Positions 10,321-21,371 are shown, numbered from the stretch's first letter. The stretch: DNA of 64,000 nucleotides from Cristatella mucedo (GCA_009760855.2 WPIO01000070.1:877501-941500); one strand, 5' to 3'. The notes: generated by a model not told the origin, from the sequence alone. A program made the numbers and translations.

Positions 10321-12351
10321 GTGCCGTGAGTGAAATATTATATATTTTATTCGGTGGGATTTTCAGGTGTGACTTTTGATGCGATCCTTATTAGTGTAGC
10401 TGCTTGCAGTAACGGACGGTGGGCCTCCGCTTCGGACAATGGCCTAGCTAATCGGCTTCAGCAGCGTGCCCTGGTATAGCATAACTTTGGCGTATTACCT
10501 GTGTTAACCTTTAGGCTCGGGCTTAGGATTTTTACTTGCACAGCTTTACGTGGGCTTTGTCTACGTGGTTTTGTTTGTTGATTGATCTACGCTTGCCGCT
10601 AATCTCCCGCCACCGTTATATCCACGTTTGTCAGCTAGTGCGTGCGCGCGAAGCCAGTGACCCAGCGATGCTCGCTGCCGTCCCCGACCGGTAGCGTTGC
10701 GCTAGCGGCAGTTAAAGCAACGATTCTCTGAGTCGCTAGTCACCAATAGGTTCTGGTCCACCAGCAATTCCTCAGAGCCACCCCGGAGGCAGCGTGGACG
10801 CATTGTGTTGCCCTCGTGGTAGGTTTTGGATTTCAGCTATGCTAATCCTGGGTTCCTTGCCTGTGCTAATGTTATTCTTCAAGGCTGGTGCATTGATTGC
10901 CTGTGCTTTGGCGGCCGTGTGAAGCTGAATGCGCGCACCCAGCGCCAGCGCCGAAGAACGCGTGCTTTTCTACTAGGGTGTATTTATTGTAGCCACCCAT
11001 CGATTCTGCCGCCGCTCGTCGGCACTTTCCTTTTTCTCAGGCCTGACATTGTTCGCATGCACCCGTTGCCGCCTGCCGGTTAGCCATTAGAGTCTGATCA
11101 AATGACTCGTATTGAGTCTGAAAGCATGGCCTTTGTTCTCAACCGTGGTAGGTATTTACCGACAAGTCTCACAGTCGCTGGGGCAGTAAGCTCAAGACCC
11201 GCTACCCAAGATTCGACACCGATGCTTTTGGCGGTGGAAGGCGACAAGCACGGTCTCATGTTACTGCAGCATCTCACGTCCTAGAGGAGAACTCGTCGTC
11301 CTAAAGAGCGTTCGTCGCCTGCCTGCTGAGCCATCGCTAGCTGCCGTTGGTGAGGCCGCTGTGGCAGCTAGCTGCCTGGTATTGTCTGGTGGCTGGTGCT
11401 AAGCTGTAGTAAATTGCCGCACAGCCGCCTTCATTTGCAGCTTGCTTTGGTCTCCGATCGGCGAGTGTTATCACAGTGGTGGCTGTATGTCCAGTCCATG
11501 CTGTAATGAGGCCCATGACTAGACATTCAGTCACCACGGTGTTAACGAGCACAACTAGTGCCACATGTTGTGGTCTCCGAGGGCAAGGGTGAGTATGCAT
11601 CGTCAACTGAGCCTGCTGCCAGTGCACCGGCTGCTGCTGCTGCTCGAAACGGAGGCTCTGCTAGTCCACTGCTGGTAGGTTCTGCTGTGCAGCTAGGCTT
11701 GCCCAGCAGGAGGGGTGTGTGTTTTGCAGCAGCGATGAGAGTGTGAGTGGATGTCTGGATTCACAGGCACGCGCTTCTTACTTGGCCGTACTTCAATGCT
11801 GACCACCCATGTATCTGAGCATTTCTCTGTAAGTCCATTCTATGAATGTAAATCTCTAAAAGCGTGTAACACTCTTACTTGGGCCAATGTCTATCGATGT
11901 CTTTGATACTAAGACATTCGACTCAAAGGCTTAAATTAGCGAGCCGTGATTAGGACGGTTGACATATGCAGACAATATTGTGCAATATGGTACAATATGC
12001 TCGATATTGTCTACTGGCAACCAGTCAGGTCGAATGCCACTTCTGAAGTATTTCACTGCCCCAAGGCTTTCCCGTCTGGTGGTGGTGTGGTGGCCAGGTA
12101 GAATAATCAGCTGTTGTTGCATCACTGCAAGCTGTCATCTTCTTTTAGCTCTGATGCTTCTTTTCTGGACCTGCTTCGCTTGCATCGTGTGAGGCGCAGT
12201 CGGAGAGGATTTTGTATGCTTGCAAGCCGTTCAGAGTTTACTGCAGTGTCTACTGCTCGAGTCTCATGTGTTCAGATCATGACTAGAACAGTAGTCACTC
12301 TAGTAAATCTCATTTGTCTGCCTGACATTGCTCTCCTGCGTCTGCTGTAAG

Positions 12352-12421
12352 CCTTGTTCAAGAACTTGCCGATCGTTCACTCGAGGCTATCGCCGATTCG
12401 TCGCTGGCTGCTCGTCACAAG
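12352..12421 (+). CDS. Possible internal exon of an unidentified gene
   Basis: Preceded by a pyrimidine-rich acceptor (CTCTCCTGCGTCTGCTGTAAG) and followed by the strong donor CAAG/GTGAGC. The 70 bases give 23 codons in one phase (VQELADRSLEAIADSSLAAR), a plausible helical peptide. No family is recognised and no linked exon was found, so this may be a chance pairing of splice-like signals. Confidence 0.25.
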
Positions 12422-13112
12422 GTGAGCAGGCTTGATCGCTTTACCAGCGGTTCCCGCATGCAATAGATCAGTCGGTGTGCGGTGGCCAAAGCCGGCTAGC
12501 AGACATGATGCCGAGTTGCCGTGGCTGCAGCGCCCACCTTGCATGGACGGCCTCTGCATATGTGAGAGCTTGCGGTTGAACGAATTAGGGTGGTGCCGCG
12601 AGCTTGCACAGCAAGGCTTTGTCGAGGTACTGAATTGAGCGGTGGCCCGTTTTTGTTCACGGGTACATTGGATGGCTTAGGGCCGACCACTGCATTGTGA
12701 ACTGGGAACACTGGGCAGCTAAGAACGGTGATTATTTTCTTAGTGCATGTTTGAACGACCCATGACTAGAAAAATAGTCACCATTGTTGGCTGCCCCTCG
12801 CGTGTGCTAGCAATGTGCACTCGACTGAATGAGCTGCCGGAGATCGTGCTGTCTCGGGCACTTGAGATGGCTGGGACGTGCTGTGACCTTGCCGTGCTTA
12901 CCTTGCCGTCGCAGCATAGCAGCAGTCGTAGCCGTCCCGGCCCAAGTGTGATGCTCTTTCTATGTAGCAGCTGCAGCAAAGAGCAGCACAGAGACGCCTG
13001 TTGCCCAACACAGGAGCAGCTGACGGAGGGTCAGGAATGTAGGCTATCGAGAGGCCCGGCTACCTAGCCGGAAAGGTCCGGCTATCAAGCCGTGGCCAGT
13101 GTTGCTGCTACT

Positions 13113-13143
13113 GGGTAGTTGGGGGTGGGTGGGGGCCTGGTGG
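13113..13143 (+). other. G-quadruplex-capable run
   Basis: Five G tracts in 31 bases: GGG, GGGGG, GGG, GGGGG and GGG separated by 1-6 bases. Confidence 0.6.
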
Positions 13144-14671
13144 GTGAATGCCGTCCAGCCAGTGCACCAGTGCATACCTTTTCAGGCTGCCCTGCCTTCT
13201 GCCCCCCATAGCTGCAGTGAGCTGTACGACATTTATTCCAGGATTACATCCTAACTACCGCTTTTCTATGAGAGCAGTCATGGGTCGAGTGCTGCCACTC
13301 TCCTCTAGAGCCTGTCTAACGAAGCCGATCGCAATGCCTGCGCCCAGCTCCCCTGCCGTCATGCTGCCGATCGAGCTGTGAACTGGAGAAGCATGTTAGG
13401 TGCAGTGGTGGGTGAAACCAGCAGAAGAACCGTGTGGCTTCGGCCGAAGCCGGCCGGGGAGGGGGGGAGAAACTGATTCAGGTCCAAGGGCTGCTAGAAA
13501 GGAATGCTCGCAGGACATATGGGCAGGAGAGCAATAGAGAAAGGCAGCGACTGGAGCCAGCAGCAGGGCAGTGCCTGCAACAAACCGCAGGCAATCAAGT
13601 AACGGTCAGTGATGAGCTATCTCTCTGAATATAGCTGTATATCTCAGCTATGAGCTGCTGCTTTTCCGGATGTAAAGATAGCCTATAAGTGAAGATGCAT
13701 GATTAATTGTTCATTAGCTAGCATCGTTTACTGGACTTGTGCCGGTAGCTCTATTATGTATGAGTGAGCAACATGGAGCTACACAACTGAGTGCCGGTAT
13801 TGCTGCTGCTGCGAAGCCTGCAGCTGATCGGTAAACACGAAGAGCATGTCGGTAAACAAGAAGCTTGCCTGCCGATGTCTGGTTAATGCATTGCATGAAT
13901 ATGTAATGCAAAATGTGGCAGAGGATGAGTTATGCATGCATCTGGGGCTTGCCCAGAGAGATTGATGCTTCTGGGATTATCCAGGAGGCCATGCAGATCT
14001 AGGAGCTACTGAGTCGTAGTAAGAACCTTTTAGCTTGAGCTTTGCCGAGCGTGATCTAGTAGAAGCTGACCTAGATCCTTTCTTTCAGCACTATGCAAAG
14101 TCATTGCCAGTTGGAGTAGGTGAAGGATATTGGTTCGGTTCTGTGTTAGCTTACTGCAGCACGACTAAGACCGTGTGTGGTGTGGGACTCGGTTGCCACT
14201 GATCTGTTAGCTTGCTCGATTCGCTAATGCCATTTGATTGCACGATATCTCACTGCACCAGGCTATGAGCTCGACCATAGCAGCCGTTTAGGTGCAGCAA
14301 GGGACTGCTTCTTCGGCTACTCATGTTGGTCAGTATTGGCTTGACCTGCTTGGTTTTTTCTAGCAGATTAGAAATCTACAAGCGAGCGAAATTGTGTTCA
14401 GGTCACTCGAAGACCACCGTGAGTGCCGAAACTCGCTGCCAAACTCTAGCTGTCTGGACTGCCGCCGGTCGATGGTCCATCGAAGTGGTCTTCTCAATAT
14501 TCCCGGAGACTGACAAGTCCTGGTCGAAGGCCAAAATAAGAAAGCTGCAGTAGCTGTGCAGTGGAATCAATCGGTTGACGTCCGAGGGCGTCAGCGTTTC
14601 TACTACTTTCATCTATAAGTCTGTGCCTCCAGCCTGCTGGCAACTCAGTGTATTACAGAAAGCTATATACC

Positions 14672-14706
<35 letters not shown>

Positions 14707-14727
14707 GCACGCACGCACGCACGCGCG
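14672..14727. repeat. (CA)n / (CGCA)n microsatellite
   Basis: About 28 bases of CA dinucleotide run directly into CGCA tetranucleotides, then CGCG. Confidence 0.95.
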
Positions 14728-15868
14728 AGATTGCCACCCCTTCAGTGGCAACCTTAATGCAGGTCAACATTTGGACTATATTGTGTGCGTCAGAATTGGT
14801 GGATTTACGCACCGCTAGCTGATGTGAGTTAGAATAGGGAGGGGTTGAGTTGGTATGAACGAGGCTTTGGCCGTGCTCATAAGTTAAAATAAAGGAACTT
14901 ATCCAGCTTGATTACACCGGCTTGTTCTTCAACCTAACTAAGGTGTTGTAACTTTCAATGTTTTAGACATTTGGGACCAAGCATCCCGGAGATGGCTCAT
15001 GGTTTTGTGGGATCTCAGCTTGACGCTGTACATTTCGTTCTGCCTGGTGTTTGGTATGCGATTAGGCAACAGTTTAAACTAACCGTTTAAACCGAAGCAC
15101 GTGTAAAAAACCGCCGGAATATAACAATTTAGCCCATATAATTGGACGTGCTATAACACCACCATTTGTGAATGGTGCAACGGAATGCGGCAGTTTTCTC
15201 TAGTTTAGCGATAATCGACAGGAAATGCTTACGGCATTGGGCTGGAGCGGCCTCATGCAAAATATGCTGCCAAGACGCCGACATCTACGCAAAGCACTTG
15301 AATCCACCGCCTGAAATCGGCTGGGCGAAGGTACAGCATCCCGGATTGGGGATAATAAACTGCCAAGTATATTGAACTGTATGGTTCAATTCTGCACGAA
15401 AAACTTATGAAGAAATCGGCCGGTACATTCTAACGACCATGCACCGTAACATTTAAACGTTGGAGAATCGCAACGTTATTTTACGGTCGACGTACCGGTA
15501 CAAAATTAGTGTGGATTGCATAGGATATATTCGAGTACCTGCAAATGGGACTCACGCTCTGGCTTGAAGTGGCCATCTGAAGTTGTTGTCTAAAGACCGC
15601 CGCATCGACGGCCAGTTACCGTGCTCGATCCTTGACCTTCGATCCTTGACCCGAATAAGCAACTCTTTTCCGCCTTTGCCTTGCCGAAGGCCTTGCTAGG
15701 GACTTGGTTAGCTGCAAGCTAGACTACTAGTTTGGCAAAGCTATCTAAAAAAAGTTCCCTTGTCTGTACCGTTGACTCTGAGTGCGGCCGCTGGGTTTGA
15801 TGTTAAAATGTGTCCTCGCTGGCATGCGTCTCGCTTAGCCATGTCTTCTCCGTTGTTTCGCTGCTCGA
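14728..15868. other. Unassigned sequence
   Basis: Nothing recognised. Open frames (for example 15172-15375) lack motifs and flanking splice signals I trust. Confidence 0.45.
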
Positions 15869-15869
15869 C

Positions 15870-16045
15870 TGAAATAATAACAATAGTGCATTTGATATAG
15901 CGCCCCCGGAGGTCTCAATCTCTTTCTAGGCAGTTTACATTTGTTACGAAGGAAGCACGATCGAATGGTTAGTGGTAGCGAACTCAATGACAACAAGAAT
16001 AACATGGTTAGGGGCGACATGCACAGGGTCAGCATGTTCAGTAAG
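15870..16045 (-). mobile_element. LINE-A 3' end (variant A2)
   Basis: Minus-strand ATT tail, hairpin (TGATATAGCGCC..CTTTCTAGGC) and 3' UTR up to the CAGGGTCAGCATG repeat. It has the GATCGAATGGTTAGTGGTAG variant also seen at 27481, 43072 and 62166, defining a subfamily. Confidence 0.85.
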
Positions 16046-16344
16046 TATCCTGCAGCAATGAATGACCAATTCGACAGGGGTTGCGTTTTCGACGTGTAGG
16101 GATGTGGCGGAGGAGGAGGAGGGTCCAGGGTCGAACGACATCCCCAGGTATTCGGGCTCCGAAAGCTGAGCGTCGGCTGTCCTACAATGCTCAGGTCGAT
16201 TTGTTACCGGTACGAGCGGCAACGTCATTCTAGCGGACAGAAGGAAGGAAATCCGCTAGTTCCTGTTTGCTGGAGCTACTGCGGACCGTCGGCATTACAA
16301 GAGCCCAACTACCTAAATAGGCTCGGCCAGCTTATTACTCATTG
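16046..16344. other. Unassigned sequence
   Basis: Nothing recognised with confidence. A GGAGGAGGAGG run lies near 16108-16118. Confidence 0.4.
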
Positions 16345-16905
16345 CTTAGGTGACCTAGGCGTCAGTTCGACAGTGAAGTCTGCCTACTTTCGGCTATGCA
16401 GTGTTGCATAAATCCGGGCATCTGAGGTACGGATACACCAGCCGAGTTGGCCCATTCATCTGGGACGTCCGAATTCCACGTCTATAACTCACAATTTCCT
16501 ACTTATCTACCAGCCCGTGCCTTTATGGCACTTACGGTTGGCGAAAAACCCCGCAGCTAGTTTGATCGGACGCACGTGAACGTTGAAACTGCTACAAACA
16601 CTACAGCTGCCTCTCGCCGAACTTCGCTGGCTCCCCCATTAAGGAGCTCCATTCCGCCAGCCAGCCTTTTTATCGCACGCTCGCCTCTGTATCGTGCTCA
16701 CATTGGAGCCTCATTCTCAGACTGAGCGTCGTGCCTCTCGCTCTTCAGCCTCGAATGACACGTTCGTGACCATTACTTCTGTTAGTTTGGTCGAAAAACC
16801 TGGAACTCACTTTCGACTTACGTAACGACATTCGCTAACTTTAAGATGCGAAAACCAGCATATTCCTCATAACATTAGCTCCGTCCACGTGAAATGTCTT
16901 TGAGT
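16345..16905 (+). mobile_element. LINE-C related fragment
   Basis: Encodes SSTVKSAYFRL near 16358-16390, then degenerate C-terminal RT sequence ending in a W.KTWNSLSTYVTT-like segment near 16790-16830. It is heavily mutated with no open frame. Confidence 0.6.
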
Positions 16906-17059
16906 GCTTCTGCATAATTGATGTGTTTTCATTCCAGCGTATAAAGTGCTCACAGCAGAGATCAGCTAGTACATTTAGCATAGAAAGATGAGCTTGAATG
17001 CTACGGGCAGAATGCTAATTTCAGAATGATCAACATGATTCAGCACCGAATTTCGTGCA

Positions 17060-18106
17060 TTGACAGACTCATTATCTCTTGTGGCTCATGTGCATGGCCC
17101 TACCCACATCAAGGGTCACACACTCGACCAGATTTTCTCATATAACTGCACTTTGTCATCACCAATTATCACAAAATCCTACTTATCTGACCACATGCAG
17201 ATCTCATTCAATCTACAGTGTGTGCCCACATTCTCCTCTAAAATAACCTGTGAATCGCGAAACCTCAAGACCCTTGACATCGATGCTGTCCGTGCGAGAA
17301 TATCTGCTTCACCTTTGCTGCTCAGTCCTCCCTCCGATCTGTCATCACTGGTAGATTGCTACAACACGACACTAGCTGACACGCTCGACGAGTTTGCACC
17401 TTTGACAAAGCGCACTGTGCGCCCCCGCCCAGACGGCCTATGGTTTACCACAGACATTAAACTAGCCAAGTCTACTAAACGAAAGCTTGAAAAGGCAAAC
17501 AAAAGATCCGGACTAACTGTCCATCGACAAGCATATGAAGACTACTGTAGGTCGTACCAATCGATCCTAGCTAAGGCCAAGTCTAGCTTCTATAGAAACA
17601 TTGTTGAATCACAGATGCACAATCCAAAAATGCTGATGTCGACAATAAACCATCTCCTCAACCGTTCCCAGAGTAGCTCCTTACCTGATGATCATCGTAA
17701 TGATGATCTAGCCGATCGCTTCTCTCGATTCTTTGTGCAGAAGATAGACAAAATCAGGGAATCCATCCCTGCGATGACAACCTCCTCACTAGAATGCTGT
17801 TCCTCGGTTCCTGGCTGCGCCTCAATGTCTGCATTTAAGCAGGTCACTAGTGATCTATTCCTGCAGTTCGTATGCCAATCAAAGAAGACAACAAGTCCAC
17901 TGCACCCTATTCCCACTGTCCTGCTCCTACGTTGCATTGATCTGCTGCTGCCATGCATAACCAACATCATTAATATGTCATTAGCCTCAGGTCAGGTCCC
18001 AGCACCTTTCAAAAAAGCTGTAGTCAGGCCACTTCTCAAGAAAGCTACACTAGACCAAGAGAACTTGAGCAACTACCGCCCAGTCTCCCTTCTACCATTC
18101 CTATAA
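17060..18106 (+). CDS. LINE-A endonuclease C-terminus and RT N-terminal domain
   Basis: 348 codons. The start carries the end of the APE-type endonuclease: HIKGHTLDQIFS near residues 13-24 and the SDHM catalytic-histidine motif near residue 43. The linker and the RT fingers region with NYRPVSLLPFL at the C-terminus follow. The frame stops at TAA 18104-18106, where other copies have TCA (for example 34638-34640), a single-base C to A change. The real ORF would continue in the same frame into the next entry. Confidence 0.9.
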   Translation: MTDSLSLVAHVHGPTHIKGHTLDQIFSYNCTLSSPIITKSYLSDHMQISFNLQCVPTFSSKITCESRNLKTLDIDAVRARISASPLLLSPPSDLSSLVDCYNTTLADTLDEFAPLTKRTVRPRPDGLWFTTDIKLAKSTKRKLEKANKRSGLTVHRQAYEDYCRSYQSILAKAKSSFYRNIVESQMHNPKMLMSTINHLLNRSQSSSLPDDHRNDDLADRFSRFFVQKIDKIRESIPAMTTSSLECCSSVPGCASMSAFKQVTSDLFLQFVCQSKKTTSPLHPIPTVLLLRCIDLLLPCITNIINMSLASGQVPAPFKKAVVRPLLKKATLDQENLSNYRPVSLLPFL

Positions 18107-18217
18107 AAGACACTGGAACGGGTCGTGGCGGATCAGCTAAACTCCTATATCGAAACCTCACACCTTGCTAGTAAGTTCCAGTCTGGCTTTAGAGCTAATC
18201 ACTCCACAGAGTAAGCA

Positions 18218-19420
18218 TTGCTTCGGGTATACAACGACCTACTTAGGAATGCAGACATGGGTAGAGTGTCTCTTCTTGTTTTGCTTGATCTTTCGGCAGC
18301 TTTTGATACCATCGATCACAAAGTACTTTTAGATCGCCTCTCATCTCGCCTGGGCATCACTGGCACTGCTCTGCAGTGGTTCAGGTCCTATCTCAGTGGG
18401 AGACTCCAGAGTATTGGTGTGAATGGACAAAGATCATCCGAGGTACCTCTGAAATATGGAGTACCTCAGGGCTCAGTGCTAGGTCCGGTTCTTTTCACGG
18501 TTTATACTCTCCCTCTTGCTGATGTGATTGCCAAGCACAATCTAGGCTTTTACTTCTATGCGGATGACACTCAGTTGTACCTTTGCTTTGATCCCTCCCA
18601 GCCTTCGAGCACCTCAAATTCTCTCAACTCACTTGCTGCATGCATTGATGACATCCGCACATGGATGGCAGCGAATTTTCTAAAACTAAACGATGATAAA
18701 ACTAACTTACTAGTTATCGGCAAACCCAGTGTGATTCAGAAATTGGAAAGGCTGACTTTCAAAATTGGCTCTGCCAGCATATCTCCAGTTGCATCAGCTC
18801 GAAATCTAGGTGTCATATTCCAAAGCGACCTCTCGTTAGACGACCACATCAGCTCCACAGTAAAATCTGCCTATTTTCAGCTTCATAACATTGCTACAAT
18901 TCGGGCTTGTTTAGATAGAGATACCACGTCCAAGTTGGTCCATGCATTCGTGACATCTCGTCTCGACTTCTGCAACTCACTGCTTACTGGCCTACCAGCA
19001 TGTGCGATCAGGCGATTGCAGCTGGTGCAAAACTCTGCAGCTAGGCTTGTCTGTCGTGAGCGTCACCGTTGCCACATTACTCCACTTCTCGCCGACCTGC
19101 AATGGCTACCAGTGAGGCAACGGATTGACTTCAAGGTTTTGTCGCTCACTTTTAGGTCTCTTCATTCTATGGCTCCAGCCTATCTGTCAGATATACTACC
19201 CCATCAGGCCAAGCATCGTACCACCCGCTTTTCGGAATCCAACAGTCTAGAAATACCTCGTACAAACCTCAAATCCTTTGGAGACCGTGCATTCAGCTCG
19301 TATGCTCCCAAAGCCTGGAACTCCCTCCCGACCTGCGTCAGAACATCCCATGACCTGACCACATTTAAAAGAAACTTAAAAACACACCTATTTAGGACAG
19401 CATTTAGTGGGTCCCTGTGA
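18218..19420 (+). CDS. LINE-A reverse transcriptase palm to C-terminus
   Basis: 400 codons in the same frame as the preceding entry. Motifs: DLSAAFD at residues 24-30 (first catalytic Asp), GVPQGSVLGPVLF at 81-93, YADD at 114-117 (catalytic Asp pair), then thumb and the C-terminal FSSYAPKAWNSLP segment. The listed methionine is internal; a second in-frame TAA at 18212-18214 (TCA in related copies) separates it from the upstream part. It would make cDNA by target-primed reverse transcription if intact. Confidence 0.92.
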   Translation: MLRVYNDLLRNADMGRVSLLVLLDLSAAFDTIDHKVLLDRLSSRLGITGTALQWFRSYLSGRLQSIGVNGQRSSEVPLKYGVPQGSVLGPVLFTVYTLPLADVIAKHNLGFYFYADDTQLYLCFDPSQPSSTSNSLNSLAACIDDIRTWMAANFLKLNDDKTNLLVIGKPSVIQKLERLTFKIGSASISPVASARNLGVIFQSDLSLDDHISSTVKSAYFQLHNIATIRACLDRDTTSKLVHAFVTSRLDFCNSLLTGLPACAIRRLQLVQNSAARLVCRERHRCHITPLLADLQWLPVRQRIDFKVLSLTFRSLHSMAPAYLSDILPHQAKHRTTRFSESNSLEIPRTNLKSFGDRAFSSYAPKAWNSLPTCVRTSHDLTTFKRNLKTHLFRTAFSGSL

Positions 19421-19585
19421 TTCGTCCTTGATGTGCTTATGCGTGCTGACACTGTGCATGCTGCCAGTAACCACATTTGCATGCTGACCCTGTGCATGTC
19501 ACCCCTAACCATATTATTCATTTTGTTTGTTTTTCAAGAATGATTTTACTTACCATTTGATTGCATATCACTTTGCAGCAAATGT

Positions 19586-19625
19586 AAAGCGCCTAGAAAG
19601 AGATTAAGTTCTCTGAGGGCGCTTT
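19586..19625 (+). other. LINE-A 3' stem-loop
   Basis: Outer stem AAAGCGCC (19586-19593) pairs perfectly with GGCGCTTT (19618-19625). Inner stem AGAGA (19599-19603) pairs with TCTCT (19610-19614) around a TTAAGT loop. In the LINE/SINE literature such 3' structures are recognised by the reverse transcriptase; here the role is inferred from position and conservation. Confidence 0.85.
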
Positions 19626-19844
19626 ATCAAGTGCAATATTATTATTATTATTATCATGATAACCCGTGGCTTTAAATCGTAAACCGAAACCTCTATAAGC
19701 TTAAAATATTTGAACCCTAAATCATGATCCGTAAAAAAAATACTAAGCCCAAACACTGTACAACCTACACCATAAACCGTGTAGCGTGTCTCCACGCGGC
19801 ATGAATTTTAAAGAGGAGTCACTTCTAAGTGGTTTTGCACGCTG

Positions 19845-19925
19845 CAAATGTAAAGCGCGAAGAGAAAGATTTGAGTTCTCCCAGGATGATAAATCAAATG
19901 CATTACTATCATTATTATTATGATG
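19845..19925 (+). mobile_element. LINE-A solo 3' end
   Basis: GCTGCAAATGTAAAGCGCGAAGAGAAAGATTTGAG followed by a degenerate hairpin and an ATTATTATTAT tail. No coding part. Confidence 0.75.
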
Positions 19926-20118
19926 CTAGTTAGGAGTTGATGGATCAAGTGAAGCAATAAAAAAGCCTCAATACGGAAAGTTATATCCGCCGCTCATGCG
20001 ATACGAAAAGTAGCCTCAAGTAGTTGTCATTGTCTGACCTCATTCTACAAATATGCGACCGGTTTAAAATCGCGATGCTGGCCTGGACAGCCGCTTCTCA
20101 CCGAATGGCACTGTTTCC

Positions 20119-20187
20119 TAGAAAAGTATTTGATCGAATTTCAGGTTCTGTCACTCACTTTTAGGTTCCTTCATTCCCTTGCTCTCA
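20119..20187 (+). mobile_element. Short LINE-A C-terminal fragment
   Basis: CAGGTTCTGTCACTCACTTTTAGG matches the KVLSLTFRSLHS coding segment of LINE-A. It is cut off at the left arm of the inverted repeat. Confidence 0.6.
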
Positions 20188-20189
20188 GG

Positions 20190-20450
20190 GATTTACAAGT
20201 TGTCCTCGGAGATCCCGGTACGAAAATAAAGGCCTATTACAAGAAATCCTGCAAATCTCCCTAGTCCGTACTGAGGAAAGGGTAACAACTTACGTCCAGT
20301 GTGACGAATTGTCCTGCGCCGAATTGCCCTAGAACCATGACTGGGCGTTAGTTGCTCCCCTTTCCTCAGTACGGACTAGTGAGATTTGCAGGATTTCTTG
20401 TAATAGGCCTTTATTTTCGTATCAGGATCTCTGAGGACAACTTGTAAATC
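20190..20450. repeat. Long inverted repeat (93-bp arms, 75-base loop)
   Basis: Left arm 20190-20282 and right arm 20358-20450 are reverse complements with 4 mismatches in 93 positions by eye. The loop holds GACGAATTGTCC and CCGAATTGCCC motifs. Such a structure fits a foldback or MITE-like DNA element, or the junction of two inverted copies of one unit. No ORF is present. Confidence 0.85.
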
Positions 20451-21366
20451 TTTGCCTTAACAAGGCTGCAGAATGCACGATTCAAGGAGTTCGCGCGGAG
20501 CGTAGCGGAGAGTGGCAGGATGTGAAAGATAGTGGTGGATATGAAAGCTGTGCAATGTGTTCCAGTGAAGACGGCAGAACGATAAAAATAAAAATAAAAT
20601 AAAATACTACTGATTTAACAGCCTTTTTTGTATAGCGACAGAAGAGCCTTTACGGCTACCACCACCACTTGCAGCTGCGATAAAGATTCACTCACCGCAG
20701 GATTCGAACCTAAAACCTCGGGACCGAGGTCGTGAAAAGCAACCGCCTTACCTAGTGGATTCTAGGGCAATTCGGCGCAGGACAACTCGGAGCGGACATT
20801 TCGGAGCAGGATATTTAAAACATATCTATTTGAAATTTAAACGAATTTTTTTTATTAGTCATGCTTAATGGAACTATAATACCGTATAAAGTAAAGTTTA
20901 TTTAGCTTACTACAAAAAAGACATAGCAAATACCAGCAACTCTTTCACAAAATCACATTTAAAAAAACTAAAACTATCGAAATAACTAACTACAATCCAT
21001 AATGTCTCCCAGACTATGATTCTGGACTTGCAAGTTTAAAGTTCCAAAGGTGTCTGTCCACTGACCTTTTCAGTCATGATTATATACACCGATCCCCTTA
21101 GCTACTATGTACTCACTTATTGTGTAATTAAATGTCTAGGTTAATTGAAGGCATCTAGATTTCAAAACTATGTACTCACTAATTGAAAGCGTGTTTATAC
21201 TGCGTTTAAAATATAAAAATGAATACATTACAAATTGTCTGCTCCGAATTGTCCGCGACGAATTACCCGTTTTTTGGTCCCGAATTGTCCGCTCCGAATT
21301 GTCCTGAGACGAATTGTCCTGAGACGAATTGTCCGCGACGAACTGTCCGGTTACCCCCAGTCATAG
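20308..21366. mobile_element. Candidate non-autonomous DNA element with GGACAATTCG arrays
   Basis: CGAATTGTCC-type motifs, about 13-14 bases per unit, occur in the loop at 20303-20328, inverted at 20765-20805, and about eight times at 21232-21350. A 27-base block at 20308-20334 is inverted at 20760-20786 with one mismatch. ATGACTGGG at 20337-20345 and its complement near 21357-21365 may mark termini. I do not recognise the superfamily, and a SINE-B lies inside. Unclassified terminal-repeat element is my best reading. Confidence 0.5.
20583..20757 (-). mobile_element. SINE-B, 5' head lost
   Basis: AT-rich tail (AAATAAAATAAAATACTACTG), TATAGCGACAGAAGAGCC body, GGATTCGAACC B box and CGACCTCGG..CCGAGG stem are present. 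The last 20 or so bases of the head are replaced by the CTAGGGCAATTCGG sequence at 20761. Confidence 0.85.
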
Positions 21367-21371
21367 TCCAG

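Larger units (their letters stand above)
10321..14671. other. Repeat-poor, GC-richer region without a recognised gene
   Basis: This is the longest part of the window free of the LINE and SINE families seen elsewhere. It is rich in CTG/GCC-type codons, and many short frames are open on both strands, but none carries a domain I recognise. A CATGACTAGA-containing motif recurs at 11514, 12280 and 12761. A strong donor and acceptor pair defines one possible exon at 12352-12421. It could hold exons of an unidentified gene or a very old element. Confidence 0.4.
17037..19655 (+). mobile_element. LINE-A copy, youngest-looking, 5' truncated (2.6 kb)
   Basis: CR1/L2-like non-LTR retrotransposon. It begins inside the endonuclease domain, continues through a complete reverse transcriptase and C-terminal domain, and ends with 3' UTR, a two-stem hairpin at 19586-19625 and (ATT)n at 19637-19655. 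CATGAT at 17034-17039 and 19655-19660 could be a target-site duplication. Only two nonsense codons interrupt the whole reading frame, so the insertion is probably recent. Confidence 0.95.

Noticed and set aside
12747-13067. Frame with CSSC....H....C, formally a CCHC zinc knuckle of gag type
   Set aside because: It lacks the conserved Gly and aromatic residues, and there is no gag, protease or RT context; probably chance.
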